Positions 1 to 8,129 of a stretch of 64,000 nt of DNA are shown in pieces. Under the pieces are notes generated by a model that saw only the letters and a list, made by a program, of their open reading frames with translations, did not search any database and had not been told where the DNA came from. The stretch spans positions 2,318,001 through 2,382,000 of the forward strand of contig NZ_JARKIN010000001.1 in the NCBI RefSeq assembly GCF_029351045.1, given 5' to 3'. Position 1 is the first letter of the stretch, and each line of letters starts with the position of its first letter. Made by a program: the position numbers and the translations under genes. Origin of the DNA: Streptomyces sp. WMMB303 (GTDB taxonomy: Bacteria; Actinomycetota; Actinomycetes; Streptomycetales; Streptomycetaceae).

Positions 1-807
1 GACGTGCTGAATCCTTTCTTCACGGAGCTGGCCCGCGCGGTCGAGGACGCGGCCCGCAACCGGGGCTACAGCGTGATCATCGGCAACGCCGACGAACAGC
101 TCACGCTCCAGGACCACCACGTGCGCACCCTGCTGGACCGCCGGATCGACGGACTGCTCGTCTCCCCCGCCGACGGCGACTCCCTCGCACTGCGCGAGGC
201 CGCACTGCTCGGCATCCCCATGGTCTTCGTCGACCGCTGGATCGAGGGACTCGACGTACCCCTGGTACGCGCCGACGGGCGGCCCGCGGTTCACGATCTC
301 GTCGCCCATCTGTACGCGCTCGGACACCGGCGGCTGGCTATCATCACCGGGCCCGTGGCCAGCACCACCAGCAACGAGAGGGTGGACGCCTTCCGTTCGG
401 CGCTGCACGCGCACGGCCTTCCGTTGCCCGAGAGTCTCATCGGACAGGGCGACTTCCAGACCGCGAGCGGGCGGCGGGCGACGGACGCGTTCTTCGCCCT
501 CCCGGAGCCACCGGACGCGATCTTCGCGACCGACAACCTGATGGCGCTCGGCGTCATGGAGCAGCTCCGCACCCTCGGGATGCGGGTCCCGCACGACGTG
601 TCGCTCGCCGCCTTCGACGACATCCCGTGGTTCCTGCACACCGACCCCCCGATCACCGCCATCGCCCAACCCACCCAGGAACTGGGCCACCGCGCGGTCG
701 CCGCACTGACCGACCTGGTGGAGGGCCGGAGCGCCGGTTCCGTCACGCTCTCCGCCCACCTCACAGCGCGCCGCTCCTGCGGCGAAGACGAAAGGACGCG
801 TCGTTGA
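1..807 (+). CDS. rbsR: LacI-family ribose operon repressor, 5' end missing
   Basis: This is the C-terminal part of a LacI/GalR regulator; the reading frame is open at base 1, so the DNA-binding domain lies left of the window. The visible 268 codons start inside the periplasmic-binding-protein-like effector domain (NPFFTELARAVEDAA near the start, then the typical DGLLVSP, GHRRLAIITG and DAIFATDNLMALG segments) and run to the end (PPITAIAQPTQELG). Its stop overlaps the TTG start of the downstream transporter ATPase, so it is the first visible gene of the rbs operon. By position it should repress the ribose genes and respond to ribose or ribose phosphate; that effector is inferred from the neighbours, not seen. 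The operator would lie outside the window. Confidence 0.9.
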   Translation, partial: DVLNPFFTELARAVEDAARNRGYSVIIGNADEQLTLQDHHVRTLLDRRIDGLLVSPADGDSLALREAALLGIPMVFVDRWIEGLDVPLVRADGRPAVHDLVAHLYALGHRRLAIITGPVASTTSNERVDAFRSALHAHGLPLPESLIGQGDFQTASGRRATDAFFALPEPPDAIFATDNLMALGVMEQLRTLGMRVPHDVSLAAFDDIPWFLHTDPPITAIAQPTQELGHRAVAALTDLVEGRSAGSVTLSAHLTARRSCGEDERTRR

Positions 808-2372
808 CCACCCCAGACCCGCCCCCGGCACGGGAACTGCTGCGCACGGAAGGCATCCGCAAGACCTTCCCCGGCGTGGTCGCGCTCGACGGTGTCGACT
901 TCGACCTGCGCGCCGGTGAAGTGCACGTCCTGCTGGGCGAGAACGGCGCCGGCAAGAGCACGCTGATCAAGGTGCTCTCCGGTACCTACCGCCCGGACGA
1001 GGGGCGGGTGCTCTGCGACGGCCGAACCGTACGGATCGCCGACGCCGAGGCCGCCGAGAAGCTCGGCATCGCCACCATCCACCAGGAGTTCAACCTGGTG
1101 CCGCACCTGTCCGTCGCGGAGAACATCTTCCTGGGGCGGCAGCCGCGCCGCCTGGGCCTCGTGGACCGCAGGAAGATGGAGGCGGACGCGAAGGTGCTGC
1201 TGGACCGGGTCGGGATCACCGCCTCGCCGCGCACCCCGGTGGGCAGGCTCGGCATCGCCGGCCGGCAGATGGTCGAGATCGCCAAGGCGCTCAGCCTGCG
1301 CACCCGCATCCTGATCATGGACGAGCCGACCGCAGTGCTCACCGCCGAAGAGGTCAACCGCCTGTTCACCATCGTCCGCAAGCTGCGGGCCGAGGGCGTG
1401 GGCGTCGTCTTCATCACCCACCACCTGGAGGAGATCCCCGCCATCGGCGACCGGGTCACGGTGCTGCGGGACGGCCGCAGCGTCGGCCAGGTCCCGGCCG
1501 GCACCGGGCAGGAGGAGCTGGTGCGGCTGATGGTGGGCCGCAGCATCGAGCAGCAGTACCCGCGCCAGGCCGCACCGGCCCAGGGCGCCGGCGCCGGGTC
1601 CGCCGCCCCGCTGCTGCGGGTGACCGGGCTGCGCAGGCAGGGCGCGTTCGACAACGTCTCCTTCGAGGTGCGCGCCGGCGAGGTCGTCGGCATCGCCGGG
1701 CTGGTCGGCGCGGGCCGCACCGAGGTGGCGCGGGCCGTCTTCGGCGCCGACCGCTACGACGCCGGCCGCGTCGAGGTCGCCGGCAAGCGGCTGCCCGGCG
1801 GCGACGTGTGGGCCTCGCACGCGGCCGGGCTGGGGCTGGTCCCCGAGGACCGCAAGGGGCAGGGCCTGCTGCCGGACGCCTCGGTCTCGGAGAACCTCGG
1901 CCTGGTCACCCTCCGCGAGGCGAGCAAGGGCGGCCTGGTGGACCGGGCGGGGCAGCGCAGGGCGGCGTCCCGGATCGCCGAGCGGCTCGGGGTGCGGATG
2001 GCCGGCCTGGACCAGCACGTGCGCACGCTCTCCGGCGGCAACCAGCAGAAAGTCGTGATCGGCAAGTGGCTGCTCGCCAACAGCCGCGTGCTGATCCTCG
2101 ACGAACCGACCCGCGGCATCGACGTGGGCGCGAAGGTCGAGATCTACCAGCTCGTCAACGAGCTGACGGCCTCCGGCCACGCGGTGCTGATGATTTCCAG
2201 CGACCTCCCCGAGGTGCTGGGCATGAGCGATCGGGTCCTGGTGATGTCCCAGGGCCGGATCGCCGGTGAACTGACCGCGCGGGAAGCGACCCAGGACGCC
2301 GTCATGGCCCTGGCCGTCGGCACCTCCGCGCCAGGAACGAGCGAGATGGAGGACTCTCCCCGTGGCCATTGA
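804..2372 (+). CDS. rbsA: Ribose ABC transporter ATP-binding protein RbsA
   Basis: Cytoplasmic ATPase subunit of a sugar importer (CUT2 family), 522 aa, with two fused nucleotide-binding domains. Domain 1 has a canonical Walker A (GENGAGKST) and Walker B (LIMDEPT). Domain 2 has the relaxed P-loop typical of RbsA/XylG proteins (GLVGAGRTE) and a LSGGNQQK signature. The start is taken as TTG at 804, because it sits in a TTGA overlap with the rbsR stop, has an AAAGGA ribosome-binding site just upstream, and the protein then begins at the usual point before the first domain. A longer open frame upstream overlaps rbsR in another frame and is not credible. It overlaps rbsC by 11 bases, so translation is coupled. 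Confidence 0.95.
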   Translation: MTTPDPPPARELLRTEGIRKTFPGVVALDGVDFDLRAGEVHVLLGENGAGKSTLIKVLSGTYRPDEGRVLCDGRTVRIADAEAAEKLGIATIHQEFNLVPHLSVAENIFLGRQPRRLGLVDRRKMEADAKVLLDRVGITASPRTPVGRLGIAGRQMVEIAKALSLRTRILIMDEPTAVLTAEEVNRLFTIVRKLRAEGVGVVFITHHLEEIPAIGDRVTVLRDGRSVGQVPAGTGQEELVRLMVGRSIEQQYPRQAAPAQGAGAGSAAPLLRVTGLRRQGAFDNVSFEVRAGEVVGIAGLVGAGRTEVARAVFGADRYDAGRVEVAGKRLPGGDVWASHAAGLGLVPEDRKGQGLLPDASVSENLGLVTLREASKGGLVDRAGQRRAASRIAERLGVRMAGLDQHVRTLSGGNQQKVVIGKWLLANSRVLILDEPTRGIDVGAKVEIYQLVNELTASGHAVLMISSDLPEVLGMSDRVLVMSQGRIAGELTAREATQDAVMALAVGTSAPGTSEMEDSPRGH

Positions 2373-3375
2373 CACGCAGCCGGGTCACCGCCTGGACAAG
2401 CGCCCCGGCGGCAAGCGAGGGCCGAACCCGGCCCGTCGCGTCGTGGAGGACACAGGGCGCGTACTGCAGGACAACGGCGCGCTGGTCGCGCTGCTCGTCC
2501 TGGTGCTGGTGCTGTCGTTCTGGACCAGCAACTTCTTCACCGCGACGAACCTGCTCAATGTCGGCGTCCAGGCGGCCGTGACCGCGATCCTGGCCTTCGG
2601 CGTCACGTTCGCCATCGTCTCCGGGGGCATCGACCTGTCGGTCGGCTCGGTGGCCGCCTTCTCCGGGGTGATGCTGGGCTGGTTCACCACCACCCAGGGC
2701 ATGCCGGTCTTCCTCGGCGTGCTGCTGGCGATCCTCTCGGGCACCGCCTGCGGACTGCTGAACGGCATCCTGATCTCCTACGGCAAGCTGCCCCCGTTCA
2801 TCGCGACCCTGGCGATGCTCTCGGCGGCGCGCGGCCTGGCGCAGGTCGTCTCCGAGGGCAGCCCCGTCGTGCTGCCCGACTCCCTCTCCTGGATCGGCAA
2901 GACGATCGGTGAGTGGCTCCCGGTGCCGGTCATCGTGATGATCGTGATGGGGCTGCTGGCGGCGCTGGTGCTCAACCGCACCTACAGCGGCCGGTCGATG
3001 TACGCGATCGGCGGCAACGAGGAGGCCGCGCACCTGTCCGGTATCCGGGTCCGCCGCCAGAAGCTGGTGATCTACACCCTGGTGGGCGCCTTCGCCGCCG
3101 TCGCCGGGATCGTCCTGGCCTCGCGGCTCGCCTCGGCCCAGCCGACGGCTGCCGAAGGTTACGAACTGGACGCGATTGCCGCCGTCGTCATTGGTGGCGC
3201 CAGTCTGGCCGGAGGCGTGGGCAAGGCTTCCGGAACGCTGATCGGGGCCCTTATCCTCGCTGTTCTGCGCAATGGACTCAACCTGCTCGATGTTTCCGCT
3301 TTCTGGCAGCAGGTCGTCATTGGGGTAGTTATTGCGCTCGCCGTGCTCCTCGATACACTGCGTCGCCGCGCATGA
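2362..3375 (+). CDS. rbsC: Ribose ABC transporter permease RbsC
   Basis: Inner-membrane permease of the ribose importer (BPD_transp_2 family), 337 aa, with about nine hydrophobic segments after a basic N-terminus of roughly 35 residues. The family motif SGGIDLSVGSVAAFSG is near residue 95, and the cytoplasmic GGNEEAAHLSGI loop, which contacts the ATPase, is near residue 215. The GTG start lies inside the end of rbsA. The last ~70 codons (about 3166-3375) use many A/T-ending codons (ATT, GGT, GTT, GCT, AAT, GTA), unlike the rest of the gene; this is reported as a finding. Substrate assignment to ribose rests on the adjoining ribokinase and pyranase genes. Confidence 0.95.
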   Translation: MAIDTQPGHRLDKRPGGKRGPNPARRVVEDTGRVLQDNGALVALLVLVLVLSFWTSNFFTATNLLNVGVQAAVTAILAFGVTFAIVSGGIDLSVGSVAAFSGVMLGWFTTTQGMPVFLGVLLAILSGTACGLLNGILISYGKLPPFIATLAMLSAARGLAQVVSEGSPVVLPDSLSWIGKTIGEWLPVPVIVMIVMGLLAALVLNRTYSGRSMYAIGGNEEAAHLSGIRVRRQKLVIYTLVGAFAAVAGIVLASRLASAQPTAAEGYELDAIAAVVIGGASLAGGVGKASGTLIGALILAVLRNGLNLLDVSAFWQQVVIGVVIALAVLLDTLRRRA

Positions 3376-3436
3376 TCTTTATGCGACGGGGGAGCTCGCG
3401 TAGTTCATCCATCTGCCGACTGCAAGGAATGCAGCA

Positions 3437-4375
3437 ATGAGCAAGAGAACGAACACGTCTGTCGTCGTCATGGCCACGGCAGTCGCGCTGACCGCAACGG
3501 CCTGTGGCTCGGGCGGCGGCTCGAGCGACGGCAAGGAGAAGCCCAAGATCGGCTTCGCCATATCCGCGCTCAACCAGCCCTTCATGGTCCAGATGAAGAA
3601 GGGCGCCGAGGAGGAGGCCAAGGCCCAGGGCGCCGAACTAAGCGTCCAGAACGCCTCGGACGACGCCTCCCAGCAGGCCAACCAGATCCAGAACTTCACC
3701 TCCCAGCAGGTGAAGTCGATCATCATCAACCCGGTCGACTCGGATGCCGCGGCCCCCTCGGTCAAGGCCGCCAACAACGCCAAGATCCCGGTCATCGCCG
3801 CCGACCGCAGCGTCAACAAGGCCGACATCAAGACGACCGTCGCCTCCGACAACGTGGCGGGCGGTGAGAAGGCCGCCAAGGAGATCGCCGAGCAGCTCGA
3901 CGGCAAGGGCCAGGTCCTGTGGCTCCAGGGCCAGACCGGCACCTCCGCGTCGCGGGAGCGCGGCAAGGGCTTCAAGCAGGGCCTGAAGGAGTTCCCGGGC
4001 ATCAAGGTCGTCACCAAGCAGCCCGCGGACTTCCAGCGCACCAAGGGCCTGGACGTGACCACCAACGCCATGCAGTCGCACCCGGAGATCGACGCGGTCT
4101 TCGCGGAGAACGACGAGATGGCGCTCGGCGCGGTCAAGGCGCTCGGCTCCAAGGCGGGCAAGTCCGTCAAGATCGTCGGCTTCGACGGCACCGGTGACGC
4201 GATGAAGGCCATCAAGAAGGGCACCATCAACGCGACCGTTGCCCAGCAGCCGGCCGAACTCGGCAAGATGGCGGTCCGCAACGCCATGCGCGTCATCGAC
4301 GGCTCCAGCGTCGACAAGCAGATCAAGGTCCCGGTGAAGGTCGTCACCAAGAAGAACGTCGACCGGTACTCCTGA
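3437..4375 (+). CDS. rbsB: Ribose-binding lipoprotein RbsB
   Basis: Substrate-binding protein of the importer (Peripla_BP_4 family), 312 aa. A short basic N-terminus, a hydrophobic core and a lipobox-like ATAC place the lipidated cysteine at residue 23, so it should be anchored on the outer face of the cytoplasmic membrane. The mature protein begins with a Gly/Ser linker and then IGFAISALNQPFMVQMKKGAEEE, the standard start of the sugar-binding fold, with VAADRSVN and AENDEMALGAVKAL further in. The ATG is preceded by AAGGA. A 61-base gap separates it from rbsC, long enough for an extra promoter or RNA element allowing higher expression of the binding protein, although none is proven. Confidence 0.94.
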   Translation: MSKRTNTSVVVMATAVALTATACGSGGGSSDGKEKPKIGFAISALNQPFMVQMKKGAEEEAKAQGAELSVQNASDDASQQANQIQNFTSQQVKSIIINPVDSDAAAPSVKAANNAKIPVIAADRSVNKADIKTTVASDNVAGGEKAAKEIAEQLDGKGQVLWLQGQTGTSASRERGKGFKQGLKEFPGIKVVTKQPADFQRTKGLDVTTNAMQSHPEIDAVFAENDEMALGAVKALGSKAGKSVKIVGFDGTGDAMKAIKKGTINATVAQQPAELGKMAVRNAMRVIDGSSVDKQIKVPVKVVTKKNVDRYS

Positions 4376-4454
4376 CCGGAAGCCGGACGGACGACAGGCT
4401 GAACGGCCCGCAGCGGACACCCGTACCCGCGCGGGACGAGAAGGAGCACCCCGG

Positions 4455-5498
4455 ATGCACGGATACGACCTGCTGGTCGTAGGTTCCGCCAACGCCGACC
4501 TGGTCATCGGCCTCGAACGCCGACCGGGCCCCGGCGAGACGGTGCTCGGGTCGGACATGGTGATCCACCCGGGCGGCAAGGGCGCGAACCAGGCGGCGGC
4601 AGCCGCCCGACTCGGCGCCCGCACCACCCTGCTCGCACGCGTCGGTGCCGACGCGTACGGCCGCATGCTGGCCGACGCACAGCGGGCGGCGGGTGCCGAC
4701 CCGGCGGGGCTCCTGACCGGAGCAGGCGCGCCCGGCACGGTGGACGACGGCGGCACCGGCGGTGCCGCCGAGGGCGAGGACGCTCCGACCGGCGTCGCCC
4801 TCATCACCGTGGACGCGGCCGGCGACAACAGCATCGTCGTCTCCCCCGGTGCCAACGCCCGCCTCACGCCCGACGACGTGGCAGCGGCGCGCGACCTCTT
4901 CGAGGCCGCCGCCGTCGTCTCCCTCCAACTGGAGATCCCCCTGGAGACGGTCGCCGCAGCGGCGCGAGCCGCCGCCGAGCACGGGGCGCGGGTGGTGCTC
5001 AACCCCTCCCCGCCCGCCCGGCTGCCCTCGGACGTGCTGGCCCTGTGCGATCCGCTGGTGCTCAACGAGCACGAGGCGCGGCTGCTGCTGGCCGGCGGGC
5101 AGCCGGACTCGGACCCCGGGCGATCCCCGGGCTCGGATCCGGAGGAGTGGGCGAACGCGCTCCTCGCACTGGGCCCCCGCAGTGTCGTGGTCACCCTGGG
5201 CGCCGAAGGCGCGCTGGTGGCCGGTCCCGGAGTGGGCTCCGCACCGGGCTCCGAGGGGGCGGACGGCACCGGCACGGTGCGGGTGCCCAGTCCACGGGTG
5301 CGGGCCGTGGACACCACCGGTGCGGGCGACGCCTTCACCGGCGCGCTCGGCTGGCGACTGGGCCGCGGCGACGGGCTGGTGGACGCCGTGCGCTACGCAG
5401 TACGCGTCGGTGCCCTCGCGGTGACCCGCCCGGGTGCCCAGGAGTCCTACCCGAGCGCGGCGGACGTCGAGGCCGCCGACCAGGAGAGCGCGGCATGA
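4455..5498 (+). CDS. rbsK: Ribokinase
   Basis: ATP-dependent kinase of the PfkB family converting ribose to ribose 5-phosphate in the cytoplasm, 347 aa. The N-terminal signature GGKGANQAAAAARLGA is near residue 41, and the C-terminal catalytic/anion-hole motif DTTGAGDAFTGALG is near residue 283. It is longer than typical ribokinases (about 300-310 aa) because of three Gly/Asp/Ser-rich insertions, around residues 92-112, 215-233 and 258-275; these look like surface loops. An AAGGAG site precedes the ATG, and the stop overlaps the next start by ATGA. The kinase completes uptake by trapping the sugar delivered by RbsABC. Confidence 0.94.
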   Translation: MHGYDLLVVGSANADLVIGLERRPGPGETVLGSDMVIHPGGKGANQAAAAARLGARTTLLARVGADAYGRMLADAQRAAGADPAGLLTGAGAPGTVDDGGTGGAAEGEDAPTGVALITVDAAGDNSIVVSPGANARLTPDDVAAARDLFEAAAVVSLQLEIPLETVAAAARAAAEHGARVVLNPSPPARLPSDVLALCDPLVLNEHEARLLLAGGQPDSDPGRSPGSDPEEWANALLALGPRSVVVTLGAEGALVAGPGVGSAPGSEGADGTGTVRVPSPRVRAVDTTGAGDAFTGALGWRLGRGDGLVDAVRYAVRVGALAVTRPGAQESYPSAADVEAADQESAA

Positions 5499-5884
5499 AG
5501 AAGTCCGGAATCCTCAACCGCCACCTCAGCGGCGCCCTGGCCCGGCTCGGGCACACCGACCTGGTCGTGGTCTGCGACGTCGGCCTCCCCGTCCCGGAGG
5601 GCCCCGACGTGGTGGACCTGGCCTTCCGCGCCGGGGTGCCCGGCTTCGCCGAGGTACTCGCCGGCCTCCTGGAGGAACTGGAGGTGGAGGGTGCCCGTGC
5701 CGCCGCGGAGGTACGACAGGCCAACCCCGAGTGCGGCGCCCTGCTGGAGGGGCACTTCCCGGAGCTGGAACTGGTGCCGCACGAGGAGCTGAAGGCGCTG
5801 ACCCGGCAGGCCCGGCTGGTGGTGCGCACCGGCGAGGCCAAGCCCTACGCGAACGTGGTGCTGCGCTGCGGCGTGCCGTTCTGA
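5495..5884 (+). CDS. rbsD: D-ribose pyranase
   Basis: Converts the beta-pyranose form of ribose to the furanose form used by ribokinase, 129 aa, a normal RbsD length. The family N-terminus MKKSGILNRHLSGALARLGH includes the catalytic His near residue 19, and the C-terminal VVRTGEAKPYANVVLRCGV is also characteristic. It begins in an ATGA overlap with rbsK and is the last gene of the rbs operon, 18 bases before a strong terminator hairpin. Confidence 0.95.
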   Translation: MKKSGILNRHLSGALARLGHTDLVVVCDVGLPVPEGPDVVDLAFRAGVPGFAEVLAGLLEELEVEGARAAAEVRQANPECGALLEGHFPELELVPHEELKALTRQARLVVRTGEAKPYANVVLRCGVPF

Positions 5885-5902
5885 CACGGCAGGTGGAGGT
5901 CT

Positions 5903-5934
5903 CGAGGGGCCCGGTCCACGGACCGGGCCCCTCG
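5903..5934 (+). terminator. Terminator of the rbs operon
   Basis: A perfect 15-bp inverted repeat (CGAGGGGCCCGGTCC and its complement) with a 2-base apex begins 18 bases after the rbsD stop. There is no T-run, which is usual for Streptomyces terminators. The following ~135 bases up to the convergent gene at 6070 hold nothing recognisable. Confidence 0.8.
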
Positions 5935-6069
5935 CATCCCCTCGGCCTCCCACTGCTGCCCCCGGGGAGAGCCGACACCGGTGTCGACCCGCGACTGTCC
6001 GACAGGGGTGCACCGCGCGCGGGTGACAGCTGAGCCCGGGCCCGGCGCCCGGTCGCGGTCCGCGCCGCG

Positions 6070-6921
6070 CTACAGGACGTGCCGGAGATACCGCGCCGCG
6101 GTCTCCCGCAGCACCTGGGCGCCATCCCGCTCCCACAGCGCCGGGTTGAAGATCTCCACCTCCACCGGCCCCCGGTAGCCCGCGGCGTCCGCCCATCCGC
6201 GGAAGGCCCGCAGATCGACCGCGCCGTCTCCCAACTGGCCGCGCCCCAGCAGCACCCCGGCGGGCAGCGGGGTGACCCAGTCCGCGAGCTGGAGGAGCGC
6301 GATCCGGTGCTGCGCACCGGCCTGTGCGAGCTGCCGCGGCACCCGCTCGTCCCACCACAGATGGTAGGCGTCGGCCACGATCCCGACCTCCTCGGCGGGG
6401 AACCGCCCGGCGAGGTCGAGAGCCTGACCGAGAGTGGAGACCACGCACCGGTCAGCGGCGTACATCGGGTGCAGCGGTTCGAGTGCCAGCCGCACACCGC
6501 GCTCCCGGGCGGCGGGGACGAGTTCGGCGAGCGCTTCGGCGGCCCGCTCGCGCGCCGCCGCGAGATCCCGCTCCCCCTCCGGCAGCCCGCCGGAGACCAG
6601 CACCAGGACGCCGGTGCCCAGTTCGGCCGCCTCGTCGAGCGCCGCGCGGTTGTCGTCCAACGCGGCGCGCCGCGCCGCGGGCTCCCGCGCGGTGAAGAAT
6701 CCGCCCCGGCACAGCGAGGTGACGGCCAGCCCGTGCCGGCGCATGAGACGGGCCGCGGCAGCCGGACCGTGGGCCCGCACCGGCTCACGCCACAGTCCGA
6801 CGCCGCCGATGCCCAGCTCGGCAGCGCCGCGGGCCAGTTCGGGCAGCGAGAGCTGGCGCACGGTCTCCTGGTTCACCGAGAGCCGCGCCAGGCCCTCCCT
6901 GGTGGTGTGCGTCCGGCTCAC
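6070..6921 (-). CDS. Sugar phosphate isomerase/epimerase (AP endonuclease family 2 fold)
   Basis: A 283-aa TIM-barrel protein of the xylose-isomerase-like/AP_endonuc_2 superfamily. Visible landmarks are GGVGLWREP near residue 40, SLCRGGFFT near 70, RLALEPLHPMYAADR near 145, VGIVADAYHLWWDE near 178 and GPVEVEIFN near the end. The Glu, Asp/His and Glu in these stretches match the metal-binding carboxylates of the fold. It starts with a GTG in a GTGA overlap with the upstream DUF993 gene and is the last gene of a three-gene minus-strand operon (oxidoreductase, DUF993, isomerase). The real substrate is unknown. Such proteins beside Gfo/Idh/MocA oxidoreductases often act on oxidised sugars. Confidence 0.82.
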   Translation of the reverse strand: MSRTHTTREGLARLSVNQETVRQLSLPELARGAAELGIGGVGLWREPVRAHGPAAAARLMRRHGLAVTSLCRGGFFTAREPAARRAALDDNRAALDEAAELGTGVLVLVSGGLPEGERDLAAARERAAEALAELVPAARERGVRLALEPLHPMYAADRCVVSTLGQALDLAGRFPAEEVGIVADAYHLWWDERVPRQLAQAGAQHRIALLQLADWVTPLPAGVLLGRGQLGDGAVDLRAFRGWADAAGYRGPVEVEIFNPALWERDGAQVLRETAARYLRHVL

Positions 6922-8129
6922 TGGACCACTCCCCCCACCGCGAGCAGCTGCTTCATCCGGTGCTCGGCGCGCTCGGGGTCGGGGAAGAGGCCGAGTTCGT
7001 CCGCGAGTTCCCAGGCCCGCGCCAGATGCGGCAGCGAGCGGGCCGACTGGAGCCCGCCGACCATGGTGAAGTGCTCCTGGTGCCCGCAGAGCCAGGCGAG
7101 CAGCACCACACCGGTCTTGTAGTACCGGGTCGGCTCCTGGAAGAGGTGCCGGGCCAGGGCGACCGTCGGGTCGAGCACCGTCCGGAATCCCGCCGCGTCG
7201 CCCGCGTCCAGCAGTGCCGCGGCGTGCGCGGCGAACGGCGCCAGCGGATCGAAGACCCCCAGCAGCGCGTCGCTGTGGCCCGCCCGGTCGCCTTCGATCA
7301 GCTGCGGGTAGTGGAGGTCGTCCCCGGTGTAGCAGCGCACCCCGGCCGGCAGCCGCCGCCGCAGTGCCACTTCACGGTCCGCGTCCAGCAGCGAGACCTT
7401 CACCCCGTCCACCTTCCCGGGGTGCGCCGCGACGATGCGCAGCAGGGTATCGGCGGCCACGTCCGGGTCACGGCTGCCCCAGTAGCCCTCCAGCGCGGGG
7501 TCGAACGCGGGCCCCAGCCAGTGCAGCACGACCGGGCTGCTCGCCTGGCGCAGCAGAGTGCCGTAGACGTGCTCGTAGTCCTCCGGACCGCGCGCGACGG
7601 CCGCCAGTCCGCGGGAGGCCAGCAGGACGGCCTGCGCGCCCGCCTCCTCGGTCAGCGCCAACTGTTCCTCGTAGGCGGCGACGACCGCGGACGTCGCCGC
7701 CGGCGCAGCCGCCCGGCCCCGGCCCGGTACCCGGGGGTCCAGCAGGTCGGTTCCCACACCGCAGACCAACTGCCCGCCGACCGCCTTCGCCTCGGCGGCC
7801 GTACGCCGGATCAGCTCACCGGCACCCGCCCGGTCCAGGCCCGCACCACGCTGTGCCGTGTCCATGGCCTCGGCGACCCCCAGCCCGTGGCTCCACAGGT
7901 GGTGCCGGAAGGCGAGGGTGGCGTCCCAGTCGAGCGCGGCGGGGCCGTCGGGCGGCACGTCGGCCAACGGGTCGGCCACCACATGGGCGGCGGCCAGGAG
8001 CCTGCGACTCGCGGGCTGCGGCCCGGCCCCGGCGCCCTCCCGGTGGGGTCCGCGTACGGCCGGGGCGGGGCGGCGGCGGGATGCGCGGGTGCGGAGGCCC
8101 CCGGTGGCGGGGTCGGGCAGCCGGATCAC
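6918..8129 (-). CDS. DUF993 family protein, dihydrodipicolinate-synthase-like aldolase
   Basis: A 403-aa protein of the DUF993 family, related to class I aldolases/lyases of the dihydrodipicolinate synthase type. The segment HPGKVDGVKVSLLD carries a lysine placed like the Schiff-base lysine of that superfamily. It is followed by GVRCYTGDDLHYPQLIEGD and, further on, the family-typical RYYKTGVVLLAWLCGHQ. The GTG start at 8129 overlaps the stop of the oxidoreductase (GTGA); a longer frame further upstream has no support. Both ends overlap neighbours by 4 bases, so the three proteins are probably made in fixed proportion and work on one pathway. An aldol cleavage of a keto-sugar acid is a reasonable guess; no substrate can be read from the sequence. 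Confidence 0.82.
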   Translation of the reverse strand: MIRLPDPATGGLRTRASRRRPAPAVRGPHREGAGAGPQPASRRLLAAAHVVADPLADVPPDGPAALDWDATLAFRHHLWSHGLGVAEAMDTAQRGAGLDRAGAGELIRRTAAEAKAVGGQLVCGVGTDLLDPRVPGRGRAAAPAATSAVVAAYEEQLALTEEAGAQAVLLASRGLAAVARGPEDYEHVYGTLLRQASSPVVLHWLGPAFDPALEGYWGSRDPDVAADTLLRIVAAHPGKVDGVKVSLLDADREVALRRRLPAGVRCYTGDDLHYPQLIEGDRAGHSDALLGVFDPLAPFAAHAAALLDAGDAAGFRTVLDPTVALARHLFQEPTRYYKTGVVLLAWLCGHQEHFTMVGGLQSARSLPHLARAWELADELGLFPDPERAEHRMKQLLAVGGVVQ

